Positions 62,245 through 64,000 of a stretch of 64,000 bases of DNA are shown here, one piece after another. Each line of letters opens with the position of its first letter. Position 1 is the stretch's first letter. Origin of the DNA: Acidobacteriota bacterium (GTDB lineage: Bacteria; Acidobacteriota; UBA6911; RPQK01; JACQSY01); contig JACQSY010000015.1 in the NCBI GenBank assembly GCA_016211085.1, positions 1 through 64,000 on the forward strand, written 5' to 3'. The translations under genes were made by a program, and so were the position numbers. Below the pieces are notes generated by a model that saw only the letters and a list, made by a program, of their open reading frames with translations, was not told the DNA's origin and did not search any database.

Positions 62245-64000
62245 TCAACGTTTCTCAGAACGCAGCTTTTTTAAGTCCGCCAGTTTCTCACGCACTTTCT
62301 TGAATTCTTCTCCGTCCTTGGCGAAGAACACAGACTGCTCGTAGAAATGTAGAGCCTTTTCGTAGTTTCCAAGTTTGGTGTACAGGTCACCCAAGTGATC
62401 AAAGATGGTCGGGTCGTTATCGGTCAGTTGAGCTGCACGGGTAAGATTGATTTCGGCCAATTCCAATTGATTGAGCCTGAAGTAAACCCAGCCGAGACTG
62501 TCAAGGTATGCGCCGTTATACGGATCCAGCTCCACAGCCCTTTTTATGTAGGAAAGTGCTTCATTCAAGCGCACGCCGCGATCGGCCAGCATGTAGCCCA
62601 AATAATTCAAGACGCCGTCATGGTCTGCGTTGTGGTCCAAAATCTTCTTGAAGACTTCTTCAGCGCTTTCGAATTCCTTTTTCCTTTCGAAGACAGCGCC
62701 CAGCTGAAACTGCATCCTTTCGCTATCGGGCTTATGAGAGAGGCCCTCCCGGATAGTTTTTTCTGCGTCACGCAATTTATTGCGGTCCACATAAAGTTGG
62801 CTGAGCGCAAGATAAAATTGTTCCTCATCGGGTTTGGCGCGAATATGTTCTCGCACCACTTCCACAGCCGCGTCGAACCTGTCGGCAGCGGCCAACACCT
62901 GAGCGCGGGCAACAGCGACGCTGGCCTCTTGAGGATTCTTTCTAATCAGTTGTTCACTTGCCGAAAGTGCTTCATCCAGTTTTCCAGCATCCCTCAGAAC
63001 GTAAACCAGCCGTAATGCAGGCAGGTAATCGTCAGGACTGTTGCCCTTCATCTGGCGGAAAATTTCTGCCGCTTTGTCAAACTGGCGGGTGGCCTGATAC
63101 AGCATGCCCAGCTGAGTGCGAAACAAATCACGATTCTGCAGCTGTCCCGGCGAATACTTTCCGTCGCTCGATTCTGTGATCTTCAGGAGATGATCAAACT
63201 TCTCTATGGCTTGAAGACGCTCTCCCAGCTCCGCCAGGATTCGGCCCAACTCGTAATTGGCCTCCACGTGATTGGAGTCCACTCGGAGCACCGAATAAAA
63301 CGCTTCAGCAGCTTCTGAGTACTGCTTATTGTCCCGCAACGACTTTCCGAGGTGCAGGTGGATTTCAATATTTTGGAGGTTTTGCGCAGCGAGATCGCGC
63401 AGAATGGGTATCGCTTCCCGGTAGCGTTTCTGTTCTGAGAGAAGCACTCCCAGCTTCGTGCTCACTTCTGCATCTGAGCCGTACTTTAGAGCCCGGCTAT
63501 AAGTTTCAATCGCCTTCTGGTAATCACGTTTTTCCTCGTAAACACGGGCCAGGAGCTTCAAATGGTCCAGGTTGCTCTCCCGTAATTTCAACGACCGTTC
63601 CAGAGTCTCAATGGCCTGGTCCAGCTCTTTCAACTCGATGTGGGCCAGCGCCTTGAAGTAATAACCCTGAACTGACGGCTGCAACTCGTTCAAATGGGAA
63701 AACAGCTGTTCGGCAACCCGGTAGTTCTTTCTGATGAGTTGAAGCCTGCCCAGCGAATAAAGTGCCTCATAATGATCCGGTTCCAGTTCCAGAACCCGGC
63801 TGAATTCTTCAACCGCCTTGTCCAGCATCCCTTCCTGTCCACTTTCACGATAGCCAAAATAGATCTGGCCCAACAGAAAATGGGGTTCCGGATCATTGGG
63901 GTTACGTTTTATCGCAGCCTGACATTCTTCGACCGCACGCCTCAGTTCGCCTGACTCCCAGAGCGTTCGCGCAAATTCCATCCTCAAGTAAGCGCTCTCG
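62245..64000 (-). CDS. Large tetratricopeptide repeat protein, 5' end outside the window
   Basis: At least 585 residues are visible, built of some 14 or more TPR units in tandem, among them LGQIYFGYRESGQEGMLDKAVEEF, LGRLQLIRKNYRVAEQLFSHL, LGVLLSEQKRYREAIPIL, LGYMLADRGVRLNEALSYI and LGWVYFRLNQLELAEINL. The frame runs through the window edge with TPR-like sequence, so the start and any signal peptide are missing. It is probably a secreted or membrane-tethered scaffold, as in acidobacterial BTAD/TPR proteins, but that is unproven. It heads the ispE-prs series. Confidence 0.85.
   Translation of the reverse strand, partial: ESAYLRMEFARTLWESGELRRAVEECQAAIKRNPNDPEPHFLLGQIYFGYRESGQEGMLDKAVEEFSRVLELEPDHYEALYSLGRLQLIRKNYRVAEQLFSHLNELQPSVQGYYFKALAHIELKELDQAIETLERSLKLRESNLDHLKLLARVYEEKRDYQKAIETYSRALKYGSDAEVSTKLGVLLSEQKRYREAIPILRDLAAQNLQNIEIHLHLGKSLRDNKQYSEAAEAFYSVLRVDSNHVEANYELGRILAELGERLQAIEKFDHLLKITESSDGKYSPGQLQNRDLFRTQLGMLYQATRQFDKAAEIFRQMKGNSPDDYLPALRLVYVLRDAGKLDEALSASEQLIRKNPQEASVAVARAQVLAAADRFDAAVEVVREHIRAKPDEEQFYLALSQLYVDRNKLRDAEKTIREGLSHKPDSERMQFQLGAVFERKKEFESAEEVFKKILDHNADHDGVLNYLGYMLADRGVRLNEALSYIKRAVELDPYNGAYLDSLGWVYFRLNQLELAEINLTRAAQLTDNDPTIFDHLGDLYTKLGNYEKALHFYEQSVFFAKDGEEFKKVREKLADLKKLRSEKR

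Noticed and set aside
1-64000. CRISPR array, prophage or insertion-sequence transposase
   Set aside because: No regular spaced repeats and no integrase, capsid or transposase reading frame were seen on either strand.

Overview
This 64-kb window is a stretch of bacterial chromosome, mid-50s percent G+C by eye. The best guess for the source is an acidobacterium. The supports are a VWFA-type secreted protein of the kind expanded in Acidobacteriota (15258-16247), lpxC and an MCE isoprenoid pathway (a didermal cell), a K+-dependent-type membrane pyrophosphatase, a fused AroD-AroE enzyme, and a secreted GerMN protein plus amidase next to rph-rdgB. This assignment is inference; no rRNA is present. 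The only tRNA is the 5' half of an initiator tRNA cut by the left edge.

Layout. 0-6.5 kb (mostly minus): formylglycine-enzyme-like lipoprotein, cca, TPR protein, membrane-anchored protein, thiI, small lipoprotein, arsC. 6.5-9.3 kb (plus): small hypothetical gene, pckA, an SDR. 9.3-16.2 kb (minus): an amino-acid ABC importer with binding protein and permease fused, a membrane protein, an M1 peptidase, a Nudix hydrolase, a VWA protein. 16.5-24.6 kb: a TMTC-like membrane/TPR protein, a MacB/LolD-type ABC pair, an esterase, a Spy-like protein, glgB. 24.6-27.8 kb (plus): a compact phosphorelay of stand-alone receivers, an HPt protein and a hybrid kinase whose ATP-binding motifs are gone. 27.9-36.6 kb (minus): lpxC-amidase-GerMN-rph-rdgB, a membrane glycosyltransferase, a Ni/Co-type permease and a ThiF/MoeB enzyme. 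36.7-46.4 kb: class A PBP, thrB, aroDE, pgsA, a degenerate sugar nucleotidyltransferase, a 3D-domain protein, uvrC. 46.4-64 kb (minus): tdk, a YjjX-type NTPase, suhB, ispF-ispD, a PIN-TRAM protein, radA, then a near-continuous series TPR-ispE-prs-rplY-pth-hppA-rpsF-rpsR-rplI-dnaB-alr-thioesterase.

Many gene pairs overlap by 4 to 8 bases (ATGA/GTGA), so translational coupling is widespread. Most of the window is housekeeping: tRNA maturation and modification, envelope building, isoprenoid and nucleotide supply, translation and replication.

The most unusual signals are: (1) the phosphorelay cluster with a pseudokinase; (2) a family of short non-coding elements with matching terminal inverted repeats (18.5 and 52.3 kb) plus partial copies; (3) a 20-bp inverted repeat built into the last codons of lpxC; (4) TATAAT boxes 6-8 bases before the ATG of dnaB, the PBP gene and uvrC, suggesting leaderless mRNAs; (5) a nucleotidyltransferase-hexapeptide protein lacking its signature catalytic residues; and (6) an orphan minus-strand terminator in the 523-bp gap before uvrC. 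No CRISPR array, prophage or transposase gene was seen.
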